DNA of 64,000 nt from Candidatus Omnitrophota bacterium (GTDB lineage: Bacteria; Hinthialibacterota; Hinthialibacteria; OLB16), in assembly GCA_020632575.1 (NCBI GenBank), contig JACKFH010000010.1, forward strand, positions 116,726 through 180,725, given 5' to 3'. Positions 9,026 to 17,923 of this stretch are shown piece after piece (positions within the stretch are counted from its first letter, which is position 1; each line of letters opens with the position of its first letter). The notes below the pieces were generated by a model. The model did no database searches and had not been told where the DNA came from. It was given only the letters and a program-made list of their open reading frames with translations. The position numbers and the translations under genes are program-made.

Positions 9026-10066
9026 TCATCCACCCAGCGGTAAAGTCACTTTAGCGCCCATTCGATAGGATTTCGTCACCGCGTCCACCCATTCCATGTA
9101 GTCGACGCCATCCTCGAAGGAGGGTTCGGGCTGGGCTTCCCCTCGCACCGCCCGAATGAAGTCGAGTTCGACTTCCCACACCTTGGATTGATCGTCCGAG
9201 AGAGCCATTTCCTTGAGCGATGATTCACCCAATTGAGCGGTCAAGATCTTCTCCTCGACGAAGTCGTACACAATTGTGCCGTGACACCCGTAGATTTCGA
9301 CACAGTTCTTGGGGGCCAAATGTGCAAGCCCGGAAAATGAGTATTGGATCAAGGCTCCGCTCTCCATTTCCCCGTTCACCCAAACCGCGTCGGGGATGTC
9401 GACCTCTCTCTCCTCGCCCGTGGCGGGGTCCATACGTGCAGTGACATGAGTTTGCGCATAGGCCATCGCGGATTTGTGCTTTCCGAACCAACGGTGGATT
9501 ACCTCCGCCATGATGCCGAGAGTCAGGACATTGTTTCCCGAGTACTCACGGATCTGACGCCAATGGATGGGAGCGTCATGATCAAGATAGTCTCCGCCCA
9601 TCATCGACACCCGGATGGTCAACACCTTCCCGATTGTCTTTTCAGCGAGAAGCCGTTTGATAACCCGGTCCCATTTCAATCCGATGGGTGGGGGACAAAG
9701 CATGGCGACCTGACCGGATTCCTTCTGGGCGGCCAGCATCTCCCTGGCCTCCTCCACATTTCGAGCCATTCGCGCCTGGCAGAAGACCGGCTTCCCCGCC
9801 TTGAGGGTCTCGATCGAACAATCCCGGTGCATGTAAGGCCAAGTCCCGACCACGACCGCGTCGACCTCGGGGGAATGGACGAGATCTCTCCAATCCGAAA
9901 ATCGGTGAGGGATGTTGTTTTCGTCGGCGAACCGGTTGGTCGATTCCTCGGATCTATTGCAGACCGCGACAATTTCAACGCCGTCGATTTTTCGAAAGCC
10001 CGGGAGGTGGCGGTGTTTGACAATCCCTCCGGCGCCGATGATTCCAATGCGTATGGGTTGGGGCAT
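9026..10066 (-). CDS. Gfo/Idh/MocA-family NAD(P)-dependent oxidoreductase
   Basis: The 346-residue protein has the N-terminal Rossmann fold (IGIIGAGGIVKHRHLPGF, then VCNRSEE) and the C-terminal Gfo/Idh/MocA dimerisation domain (about 130-330). In place of the common EKP motif it reads GKPVFCQARMARNVEEA, so the lysine of EKP is kept in a shifted context (AGKPVFCQ). Members oxidise or reduce sugars, inositols and related polyols. The unusual NMARN-type replacement makes the substrate uncertain. It is preceded by a 250-base spacer with a large palindromic repeat and has no obvious pathway partners here. Confidence 0.85.
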   Translation of the reverse strand: MPQPIRIGIIGAGGIVKHRHLPGFRKIDGVEIVAVCNRSEESTNRFADENNIPHRFSDWRDLVHSPEVDAVVVGTWPYMHRDCSIETLKAGKPVFCQARMARNVEEAREMLAAQKESGQVAMLCPPPIGLKWDRVIKRLLAEKTIGKVLTIRVSMMGGDYLDHDAPIHWRQIREYSGNNVLTLGIMAEVIHRWFGKHKSAMAYAQTHVTARMDPATGEEREVDIPDAVWVNGEMESGALIQYSFSGLAHLAPKNCVEIYGCHGTIVYDFVEEKILTAQLGESSLKEMALSDDQSKVWEVELDFIRAVRGEAQPEPSFEDGVDYMEWVDAVTKSYRMGAKVTLPLGG

Positions 10067-10242
10067 GGTGTGAGGTCCTTTCGTGTTCGATGTGAGATTA
10101 GAACATTCTCGATCGGTTTGAGAAAGAAGGACCCGACCATGGTGAGAGCGTCCGCATATCTGTCATGCCGATTTCCGCTGTCTTTCCGAGCGGGTGAGCG
10201 CTGGGAGCGCCGATTGATGAAACGAAACGGAAGCGTCAGTGT

Positions 10243-10311
10243 ATGGAGTCGAGGATTTATCCTCACACCGGGGCGAGTTTCTCCAATCCGAGGATAAATC
10301 CTCGACTCCAT
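10243..10311. repeat. Compound palindromic repeat, REP/BIME-like
   Basis: Two 22-base arms (10243-10264 and 10290-10311) are perfect reverse complements across 25 bases. Each arm contains its own hairpin, GAGGATTTATCCTC, preceded by GAGTCG. Two inverted units, each with head and hairpin, is the architecture of BIMEs built from REP elements. It sits just beyond the stop of the HAF-repeat gene and lacks a T-tract. Confidence 0.7.
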
Positions 10312-10313
10312 TC

Positions 10314-11445
10314 TCAGCGCATTTCGTTAGGCGTTAGGAGAAAAGCGTGGAGATTCCCGTTCTCGTCCTCCCCATACCCGGCGATGAGACCGTTGTCATT
10401 GATGGTTTGGGCGCTGAGGAGTGTCAGGTCGGATTTTCGGTCGACCTCCCCTTGGAGTGGAATCGCTTCATCTTTCTTCCACAAGATCGCATGCATCCGA
10501 TTGCCGTTTCGGCGATTCTCGATCCACCGATGGCTTCTCCCGAATCCACCAAACCTTCTCGAGAGATTTCGGGAAGGGAATGGCTCCCGACATTTCGAGA
10601 ATGAAGGCCCCCACGACCTCTTCCTGATTATTCAGATCCCACGCCTGCTGCCGCTCCACCGATTCGTCGCTCTCGAGTCGCGAGAATCCGCTTTCGATTG
10701 ACCAAATAAAACCCTTGCCGGTCCGCGTCCATCCGGTGGCGGCTCCGGTTTCGTTCATTTCCATCAGGATCGGAAAGTCGGGGTTCCCGTTGATAAAGGA
10801 TCCTTCCGGGATTTGAATCTCGGTGATCCCTTCATCCCACCAAACTCCATATCTTCTTCCACCCTCTTGGGCGGGGGACAAACTCGTCAATATCCGGCCC
10901 GAGTTGTCGATTCGCATCGGTCCGCTTCCATCACCGAGTTGATCGATCAGCGATTCAACCTCACCGGAAGAGTGAATCAGGCAGGGTTGCTGTTCAGTAG
11001 AGTCTCCAATAGTGGCGGTTCCAACCATCAACCCGTTATCATTGATCGAAGCGATGTACTCGACTTCGAACAGAGTCATTCCATCCTCAGGGGCCCAGCG
11101 AAAGCCTTGGTTGACCTCCCCTTTGCGGATTTGACCGACGATTTGACCGTTGTCGTTGAAATCATAGACCCTGAAAGGATATCCGAATCGGGCTTGATCG
11201 AACGAATGGATGACCTTGCCTTGTTCCCAGATCCGGCATCGATCGACGGGTTTGTCATCCACGAGGCTCCTGACATAAAGCAACAATTGGTCTCGGTCGT
11301 TGAGAATCATCCAGAAGTCTTCATTCTCGATCTCCCCCAAATCGGTCAGCGTGTAGGCGGGCGGCTTATCGAACAGTAACCGGTATCCGATGAAGACAAG
11401 GAGAACTAGGAGGAGTGATAAGACGATTCGCCAGGAGCGTTTCAT
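10314..11445 (-). CDS. Membrane-anchored HAF-repeat protein, frameshifted
   Basis: An N-terminal membrane helix (MKRSWRIVLSLLLVLLVFIG) is followed by a beta-propeller-like extracytoplasmic region with HAF-type repeats, marked by FNDNGQIVGQIRKG, INDNGLMVGTATIGD and, near the C-terminus, INDNGLIAGYGEDENG with NLHAFLLTP. The frame breaks at the run 10551-10553; removing one base gives GGFGRSHRWIENRRNGNRM and joins the final HAF repeat (HAILWKKDEAIPLQG), with the stop at 10314-10316. Restored length is about 376 residues. HAF-repeat proteins have no defined role; export is inferred from the N-terminus. Confidence 0.75.
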
Positions 11446-11640
11446 GGGGATAAGGTAGCGACACGCTCCGGAGATCGCAACGAAAAATAGGGAGTTCGGA
11501 GGATTTCCTGGAGCCTAAACCGCTGTAAGCATCGCCCCTTTCATTTTCTTTTGACGCTTGACGGATGTCATCTCTAAGCTAAAGGTGTTCGAGCGAAATC
11601 CGAGAAGCAATCATTACACTTGGAAAGGAGCAAACCGCCC

Positions 11641-12066
11641 ATGATCGCCACCGCCCAATCTATCGCTTTAGGGAACCTGCAGGGAGACCGAGAAAGGTTG
11701 GTCCGACTTCTCCAGGAACTCACTCAAATCACGGGCTCGGACCGCTCAGCCGAGTCCGAATCGATCGCCTTCGAATCCCGTAAACGGATCGAAGGCGAAG
11801 TCCGAGCTCTCGCGGCGCGGTTGGTTTGCCACATCGATTACGCGCGGGTCATGAATCGGCTGGACGACATGGATATCGCCAGGATCTGTCGAGCCACACG
11901 GCTTCTTTTCGAACTAGCCGCCAGACAGATGTACCCGGAATCGGTGGACCGCTTCATTCTCCGGACTCTTTCGCATCATTTGAACACTTTGGAGCAAAAG
12001 ATTTCGCCGAAGAGTCGGTCCATCCCCATTCAAAGAGGAATCGTTTCAACCCTTGACGCGGGGTAG
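11641..12066 (+). CDS. Small hypothetical helical protein
   Basis: I do not recognise this 141-residue protein. The ATG at 11641 is chosen because GGAAAGGAG (11622-11630) precedes it by ten bases. It is predicted almost entirely helical (GDRERLVRLLQELTQI, KRIEGEVRALAARLVCHI, RATRLLFELAARQMYP), with no signal peptide or membrane segment. It stands alone between the HAF-repeat gene (divergent) and the adhesin-like array. The clear ribosome binding site and coherent composition support a real gene. Confidence 0.6.
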   Translation: MIATAQSIALGNLQGDRERLVRLLQELTQITGSDRSAESESIAFESRKRIEGEVRALAARLVCHIDYARVMNRLDDMDIARICRATRLLFELAARQMYPESVDRFILRTLSHHLNTLEQKISPKSRSIPIQRGIVSTLDAG

Positions 12067-12174
12067 AGAGCCATCGATTGATCCACCTTCCGGGTCCCCG
12101 ATTGAAGGCGGGACCTCCCACACGCGATCCTTTCAAAAAAAATCGTTTTGTTGGCTGCTTGTGATAGTTGCGAG

Positions 12175-12183
12175 TGTTATAAT
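12175..12183 (+). promoter_or_regulatory. Extended -10 promoter ahead of the YadA-head-like array
   Basis: TGTTATAAT (12175-12183) is a perfect extended -10 element (TGnTATAAT), 111 bases before the ATG of the first array gene. The -35 is weak, as is usual with extended -10 promoters. Confidence 0.5.
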
Positions 12184-12294
12184 CCAACGACCGCCTATAC
12201 CTCGCCCCGGAATAACCCGCCCGCTATGTGTCAACCGCCCGGGAGACCCGCGTTCTCCGCCATTGCTAATTGGATCGTTACGGGAGGTTGAATC

Positions 12295-14316
12295 ATGAAA
12301 TCGAATTCCCTTTTGTGGACCTTCGCCTTGTCTTTCTCTCTTCTCTTCAGTTCCGCCCAAAGCGAAGTCCTCGACGCGGACGGCGATGGGATCGTCGGTC
12401 CTCATGAGGTCCTCGAATTGGTGCGACTCTGGAAACAGGAGGCGACCACCGGTGTAACCGGCAATTCCTGGAGCCTCACCGGCAACTCGGGAACGACCCC
12501 GGGGACAAACTTCTTGGGGACCAAAGACGAGGAGTCACTGGAGGTCCGGGTGAACGGAGACCGCGCGCTCTGGATCGTTCCCGACGCCACCAGTCCGATC
12601 CTCGTGGGCGGGTATAGCGGAAATACCGTTACCTCGACCTCATCCGGGGGCACGATCGCGGGCGGTGGGGAGAAAGGAGCGGAGAATTCGCTGGACGGTC
12701 TCTTCGGATTCCTCGGAGGAGGATGGAACAACTCGGTGTCGGGTCGGTATTCCGTCATCGGGGGAGGCAAGGGGAATTCGATCGAGGCCGACTTCGGCGT
12801 AATTGGCGGCGGCGGGCAGTTATCGGACGACCGACCCGATCTCGCGAACCGAGTCACCGACGACTTCGGGACCGTTGGGGGAGGGAGTAATAACCAAGCA
12901 GGCGACGATGCGGGGACGACGGACGACGCTTCCCACGCAACGGTCAGCGGGGGAAGATCGAACGAGGCATCCGCGTCCGGCGCCACCGTGAGTGGCGGTA
13001 TTCAAAACTATGCACGAGGAGTGGTGAGCCTCGTCGCGGGAGGGACCAGCAATCTGGCCTCGGGAAGAAGCAGCGTGGTTTGTGGAGGAACTCAGAACCT
13101 GGCCACCGCCGAGTATTCGATCGTGGCGGGGGGAAGATACAACGTCGCGAGCGCCACCAGGGGCGCGGTCATCGGAGGGTCCTCCAACAGCGCCAGTGGA
13201 GAGAATGCCTTCGTGGGAGGAGGCGGCTCGAACATCGCTTCGGGAGACCACTCCATGGTGATGGGTGGTGTGCGAAACCTAGCGGATGGCAGGCAGGGCG
13301 CCGTAGTGGGCGGCCAGGACAACATTGCGTCGGGTTTCAATAGCATCGTCGCGGGGGGGGTGGCCAACGAAGCGGGGGACGAATACAGCTTCGCCGCGGG
13401 ACATCGCGCGAAATCTCTCCATCGTGGATCTTTCGTCTGGGCGGATTCGGCGTTTTCCGACTTCGCTTCCACCGACGATAACCAATTCCTGGTCCGCGCC
13501 AGCGGTGGAGTCGGACTTGGAACCAACAATCCCGTCTCGCAACTCCATGTCGCCGAAAGCGTCTCCGGCGGCGCGGGAATCGGCAACCATGTCGCCGCCA
13601 TCGAAAACACCTCGACCGGCGCCAGCCCCGATGTGCTGGCTCTCAAGGTGCACGTCGAAACGCCGGACGACACCAACAATTTCATTACATTCATGAACTC
13701 CACAGGCAACATCGGGGCCGTGGAGGGCAATGGATCGGGTGGGGTCACCTTCAAGACAACGGGTGGGGACTTCGCCGAATACCTCCCCCTTCGTGAGACG
13801 GACGACGTCACTGCTCAGCCCGGAGATCTGGTCGGACTCCACGGCGGAAGCGTGAGCCTCGAAACCGATGGTGCGCGACGCGCACTGGTGGTCTCCACGG
13901 CTCCCGCCCTTCTGGGAAACGATCCCAAACAGGAAGACGGAGGGAAACACATCCCGATCGCGTTTATCGGTCAGGTTGAGATCCGCGTTCGTGGACCGGT
14001 CCATGCCGGAGATGCAATCGTCCCTTCTGGACAAAACGATGGAACCGGAATTGCGATGTCCCCGGTGCGCGCCACGATGCCGATTGCGGGATACGCGATT
14101 GAAGAATCCTCTCAGGAGAGTGTCAAAGTCATCCGGGCAATTGTCGGTTTTCCCCACGATCCACCCGCATTAGACCGGAAGGATCCAAAGGATGAACGGA
14201 TCGTAAGCTTGGAAAGGCAGGTGGAGTCGATGCGTGAGGAGATAAGCGCGATGAAAAAACAGATGATGGAAATGACCCGGTCTCGGAGAGAATCGCTCAT
14301 CTTGTACCGGCAGTGA
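12295..14316 (+). CDS. Secreted YadA-head-like beta-roll protein with EF-hand and peptidase-G2-like C-terminus
   Basis: The 673-residue protein has a signal peptide (1-23), an EF-hand-like loop at 27-38 (DADGDGIVGPHE) in a dockerin-like half repeat, then about a dozen 14-15-residue units of the form SxVxGGxxNxAxGx (about 120-365), the left-handed beta-roll pattern of YadA/trimeric adhesin heads. A YSFAAGHRAK...FVWAD cap ends the roll. The C-terminal region (about 480-610: GDFAEYLPLRETDDV, HIPIAFIGQVEIRVRG) resembles the peptidase G2 autoprocessing domain of tail-fibre-like proteins. A short coiled coil (SLERQVESMREEISAMKKQ) follows, which may trimerise it. No outer-membrane anchor is present, so attachment is unexplained. 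It is first of three tandem paralogues; a GGGAGG site precedes the ATG. Confidence 0.85.
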   Translation: MKSNSLLWTFALSFSLLFSSAQSEVLDADGDGIVGPHEVLELVRLWKQEATTGVTGNSWSLTGNSGTTPGTNFLGTKDEESLEVRVNGDRALWIVPDATSPILVGGYSGNTVTSTSSGGTIAGGGEKGAENSLDGLFGFLGGGWNNSVSGRYSVIGGGKGNSIEADFGVIGGGGQLSDDRPDLANRVTDDFGTVGGGSNNQAGDDAGTTDDASHATVSGGRSNEASASGATVSGGIQNYARGVVSLVAGGTSNLASGRSSVVCGGTQNLATAEYSIVAGGRYNVASATRGAVIGGSSNSASGENAFVGGGGSNIASGDHSMVMGGVRNLADGRQGAVVGGQDNIASGFNSIVAGGVANEAGDEYSFAAGHRAKSLHRGSFVWADSAFSDFASTDDNQFLVRASGGVGLGTNNPVSQLHVAESVSGGAGIGNHVAAIENTSTGASPDVLALKVHVETPDDTNNFITFMNSTGNIGAVEGNGSGGVTFKTTGGDFAEYLPLRETDDVTAQPGDLVGLHGGSVSLETDGARRALVVSTAPALLGNDPKQEDGGKHIPIAFIGQVEIRVRGPVHAGDAIVPSGQNDGTGIAMSPVRATMPIAGYAIEESSQESVKVIRAIVGFPHDPPALDRKDPKDERIVSLERQVESMREEISAMKKQMMEMTRSRRESLILYRQ

Positions 14317-14379
14317 GAAGGAAAGATCAATCCGTCCCTATTTCCGCCCGAATTGGTTCAATGACCAGGAGGAAGGGAA

Positions 14380-15873
14380 ATGTTCACACAAGCGAAAGTC
14401 TTCATCATTTTCTTGATTGGTTTTTTTTGCTTCACATCGGAACCGATCCAAGGCGAGGTCCTCGACGCCGATGGTGATGGAGTGGTCGGACCTCATGAGG
14501 TCCTCGAACTCGTGCGTCTGTGGAAACAAGAGGCGACAACAGGCGTTTCTGGGAATTCCTGGAGTCTCACCGGGAATTCGGGAACAAACCCCGAAACAAA
14601 TTACATCGGGACCAGCGACGATCAAACCTTGGAAATCCGCGTGAATGGACAAAGAGCGCTACGCATCGAGCCGAATGACGACAGCCCCAACATCATCGGA
14701 GGTTATTCTGGGAATTCTGTCCAAGATAATCGGTACGGCTGTTTTGTTGGTGGCGGGGGAAGGGAAGGAGCCCCCAATTCCACCACGGGGGTCTTTTCGA
14801 CCATTGCGGGAGGAGATGGAAACACAGCGGGAAGCACCTCCTTCGTTGGCGGTGGACTGGGGAATCGGGCCCTCGGTTATAGAAGCGCTATCTGTGGAGG
14901 ACAATTCAATGAGGCCTACGATTTCTTTAGTTCAGTGGCCGGGGGGGTTCAGAATATCGCCTCGGGGAGGGAAAGCTTTATCGGGGGAGGTTTTTACAAC
15001 GTTGCAAGCTCGACCCAATCGATAGTGTGCGGCGGAGAGTTTAACACCGCATCCGGAATGAACGGTGTGGTCTTGGGAGGGATTCGCAACCTTGCCGCGG
15101 GCGATTATAGCTTCGCGGCCGGTCGGAAAGCTTTGGCGCGGCATGATGGAGCCTTTGTCTGGGCCGATTCCACCGACGAGAATTTTGAATCCACCACCGC
15201 CGATCAATTCTCCGTGCGAGCCAATGGCGGATCTCGTTTCTTTAGCGATGGCTCAAACGCCGCGCTATATGTCGAAACCACCGGGACCGGACGGACCGGC
15301 CACTTTAGAATTACGAATCCGGAAAACAACAGCAGTTCGGTTGCCGCTTCGACCCAGGGTGGGGGGGACGCCCTGTTGGGGTACACGATTGGGTCTGGAA
15401 ATGGCGTTTACGGGGAGACTGCGGGCTCTGGATGGGCGGGATACTTTGTGGGTTCAGGTGGTTCGAGTAAGGGTGTCCATATAGAAACGAACGGAGGCCA
15501 AGGACTGGAAGTTGTCGGAGGAGCCAAGAGCGCGGTGGTGCCCACCTCCCAGGGACGACGTGCTTTGTATACCGAAGAAGCCGCCGAGGTCTGGTTTACC
15601 GACTATGGTTTCGGACAGCTGGAGAATGGCCGCGCGGTCATCTCTATCGACCCTCTCTTCGCCGAAACAGTCAACCTCCAGGAGCCTTACCATGTTTTTG
15701 TTCAACTCAAAGACAGCAGGTGCGAAGGAGTGGCGGTTGAGGATGAAACAACGTCCAGCTTTGCCGTTGTCGAACTGAGGAATGGAACCTCCAACGCCGA
15801 GTTCTCCTACCGAATTGTGGCGAAACGGCGGGGATTCGAAGAGGTTCGCCTGGAGGATAGATCGAATTTATGA
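14380..15873 (+). CDS. Secreted YadA-head-like beta-roll protein, second paralogue
   Basis: Signal peptide (about 1-25), EF-hand-like loop at 29-40 (DADGDGVVGPHE) and the following segment are nearly the same as in the preceding paralogue. The beta-roll is shorter (about 115-255, for example SFVGGGLGNRALGYRS) and ends in YSFAAGRKALARHDG. The C-terminal half instead matches the third paralogue: RTGHFRITNPEN, KGVHIETNGGQGLEVVGG, ALYTEEAAEVWFTDYGFG and a beta-rich end (VEEPYHVFVQL-type, here LQEPYHVFVQL). It lacks the G2-like domain and the coiled coil. It starts 64 bases after the first gene behind AGGAGG. The mosaic of shared halves indicates domain exchange between tandem copies. Export is clear, function not. 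Confidence 0.85.
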   Translation: MFTQAKVFIIFLIGFFCFTSEPIQGEVLDADGDGVVGPHEVLELVRLWKQEATTGVSGNSWSLTGNSGTNPETNYIGTSDDQTLEIRVNGQRALRIEPNDDSPNIIGGYSGNSVQDNRYGCFVGGGGREGAPNSTTGVFSTIAGGDGNTAGSTSFVGGGLGNRALGYRSAICGGQFNEAYDFFSSVAGGVQNIASGRESFIGGGFYNVASSTQSIVCGGEFNTASGMNGVVLGGIRNLAAGDYSFAAGRKALARHDGAFVWADSTDENFESTTADQFSVRANGGSRFFSDGSNAALYVETTGTGRTGHFRITNPENNSSSVAASTQGGGDALLGYTIGSGNGVYGETAGSGWAGYFVGSGGSSKGVHIETNGGQGLEVVGGAKSAVVPTSQGRRALYTEEAAEVWFTDYGFGQLENGRAVISIDPLFAETVNLQEPYHVFVQLKDSRCEGVAVEDETTSSFAVVELRNGTSNAEFSYRIVAKRRGFEEVRLEDRSNL

Positions 15874-15981
15874 ATGAATGGTAAGAGGGAAATTGTTCCG
15901 ATCTTTTCTGGATAGATTGAGAGAAAACTCATGGCCCGCCCCCATGGTGATGAACGACCGAGGAACCAAGGAGGCGGTATC

Positions 15982-17892
15982 ATGGCCCAGAAGACTCTCG
16001 CATTACATTTTTCAGTAATGCTCCCTTTGCTCACGCTTACTTCTTCATACATCTCCTGGGCGGACCCGCCCCCCACCATCAACATCCAAGGAACTCTTCA
16101 AGACTCACAAGGAGATCCCCTCACCGGTGTCCGAGATTACCGTGTCCGCTTCTTCGATTCGGAGACGGAGGGTTCTTCGATCGTCGAAGTCTCTGGTACG
16201 ACGACCCTGACCAGCTCCGGCAGATTCTCGCTCGCGGTCGATCCGCCGGAGGCCGCTCTCGATGCCGCCGAGATGTGGTATGAACTGGCTATCGATGAGG
16301 ACGGGGATGGCGTCGATCCCAACGATGTCTTCCCGGAGCGGGTGAAAGTTCACAGTGTTCCTTTTGCGCTGCGTGCCCAGGACGCCGAGACTGTGGGTGG
16401 GATGGCCGCATCGGAGTTCGCGACGACCGATGCGCTATCCAGTGGTCTCGCTGACAAGGCGGATTTGGACCATCACCACAATGCGGAGTATTGGAGCATC
16501 GAAGGGAATCCCGGTGGAGAGGGAAGGGTTCTAGGCACGACCGACGATCAATCCTTCCAAATCATCGTTGGCGGCACGCGAACTCTGTTGTTCGCCCCCA
16601 AGCCTAGCAGCCCCAACATTGTGGGGGGGTATTGGGGAAATGAAATTCTTACAGAAACGTATGGGAGTGTGATCGCCGGTGGCGGATCGCCGGATCACAT
16701 CAATTCGGTGACGGGGAATTACAGCTTTATTGGGGGTGGAAACGGGAATGTCGCGGGAGGTTCCGGAGCCACCGTGAGTGGAGGATTCAGAAACAAAGCA
16801 AGAGCCGAAACCTCCGCAGTTTCCGGAGGCTGGTCGAATTCGGCAAGTGGTTATTCGAGCACGGTAGGTGGAGGATACGGGAATGTGGCGGCGGGAAGCG
16901 AAAGTTCAGTCGGTGGTGGAGAACATAATCTAGCCCAGGATGCTTATGCGACGGTGAGTGGTGGTCGGGACAACCACGCTGCTGGCATGGCCAGTTCGGT
17001 CGGTGGAGGCCTGTACAACGGCGCTTCAGGGGTCGCTTCTGTAGTCAGCGGAGGAGACAACAATTACGCACCCGGACGCTGGAGCATAGTGGCCGGGGGG
17101 AAGAACAACACGGCGAGCGGAGAAAGTAGCTTCGCGAGTGGCAGGATGGCGAAGGCCTTGCATGATGGCGCCTTCGTTTGGGCGGACTCTACTTTCGAGG
17201 ACTTTTCTTCCACGGCGGACGATCAATTCTCCGTGCGGGCCAACGGTGGATCTCGCATCTTCTGCAATGGCGATAATTCCGCGCTGTATGTTGAAACCAG
17301 TGGAACCGGGCGAACCGGCCACTTCAGAATTACGAACCCCGAGAACGACAACAACTCGGTCGCGGCGTCGACTCAGGGTGATGGCAACGCCCTGGTCGGT
17401 TATACGATTGGGGCTGGAAACGGTGTTTACGGTGAGACGACTTCATCTGGCTGGGCCGGATATTTCGTGGGTTCCGGCGGTTCGAGCAAAGGTGTCCACA
17501 TCGAAACCAACGGCGGTCAGGGTCTTGAGGTTGTAGGCGGCGCAAAAAGTGCGGTGGTGCCCACCTCTCAGGGACAACGCGCCCTCTATACCGAAGAAGC
17601 CGCCGAGGTTTGGTTTACGGATTATGGTTTCGGTCACCTCGAGAATGGCCGCGCGGTCATCCCAATCGATCCCCTCTTCTCGGAAACGGTTAACCTCGAA
17701 GAGCCGTATCATGTGTTTGTTCAACTGAATGATAGTGAGTCCGAAGGAGTCGCGGTGGAGGAAAAGACCGCAACGAGTTTTACCGTGGTTGAATTGAGGA
17801 GTGGAGACTCGAACGCTGAGTTCTCCTATCGGATCGTGGCCAAGCGGAGAGGATTTGAAGAAGTTCGCCTGGAGGAAAGACCGAACCTGTAA
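15982..17892 (+). CDS. Secreted YadA-head-like beta-roll protein, third paralogue with tail-fibre-like N-terminus
   Basis: The ATG at 15982 is preferred over an upstream in-frame one because AAGGAGG (15968-15974) lies seven bases before it and the signal peptide starts there (MAQKTLALHF...ISWAD). The N-terminal domain (about 25-150: INIQGTLQDSQGDPLTGVRDY, then HSVPFALRAQDAETVGG) is the pilus- or tail-fibre-like beta domain common in exported proteins and replaces the EF-hand of the other two. Next come a beta-roll of about fifteen units and the YSFA-like cap (SSFASGRMAKALHDG). The C-terminal region is nearly identical to the second paralogue (RTGHFRITNPEN, ALYTEEAAEVWFTDYGFG). About 637 residues. 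Probably cotranscribed with the two genes before it. Confidence 0.85.
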   Translation: MAQKTLALHFSVMLPLLTLTSSYISWADPPPTINIQGTLQDSQGDPLTGVRDYRVRFFDSETEGSSIVEVSGTTTLTSSGRFSLAVDPPEAALDAAEMWYELAIDEDGDGVDPNDVFPERVKVHSVPFALRAQDAETVGGMAASEFATTDALSSGLADKADLDHHHNAEYWSIEGNPGGEGRVLGTTDDQSFQIIVGGTRTLLFAPKPSSPNIVGGYWGNEILTETYGSVIAGGGSPDHINSVTGNYSFIGGGNGNVAGGSGATVSGGFRNKARAETSAVSGGWSNSASGYSSTVGGGYGNVAAGSESSVGGGEHNLAQDAYATVSGGRDNHAAGMASSVGGGLYNGASGVASVVSGGDNNYAPGRWSIVAGGKNNTASGESSFASGRMAKALHDGAFVWADSTFEDFSSTADDQFSVRANGGSRIFCNGDNSALYVETSGTGRTGHFRITNPENDNNSVAASTQGDGNALVGYTIGAGNGVYGETTSSGWAGYFVGSGGSSKGVHIETNGGQGLEVVGGAKSAVVPTSQGQRALYTEEAAEVWFTDYGFGHLENGRAVIPIDPLFSETVNLEEPYHVFVQLNDSESEGVAVEEKTATSFTVVELRSGDSNAEFSYRIVAKRRGFEEVRLEERPNL

Positions 17893-17923
17893 GGGTTTCG
17901 GGAAATCCTTTTCTCTCGTCGTA

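Noticed and set aside
12295..17892. Trimeric autotransporter adhesins
   Set aside because: The head-like repeats are present, but none of the three has a YadA-type C-terminal beta-barrel anchor or a long stalk.
12295..17892. Prophage tail-fibre genes
   Set aside because: Although some domains occur in tail fibres, there are signal peptides and no other phage genes nearby.
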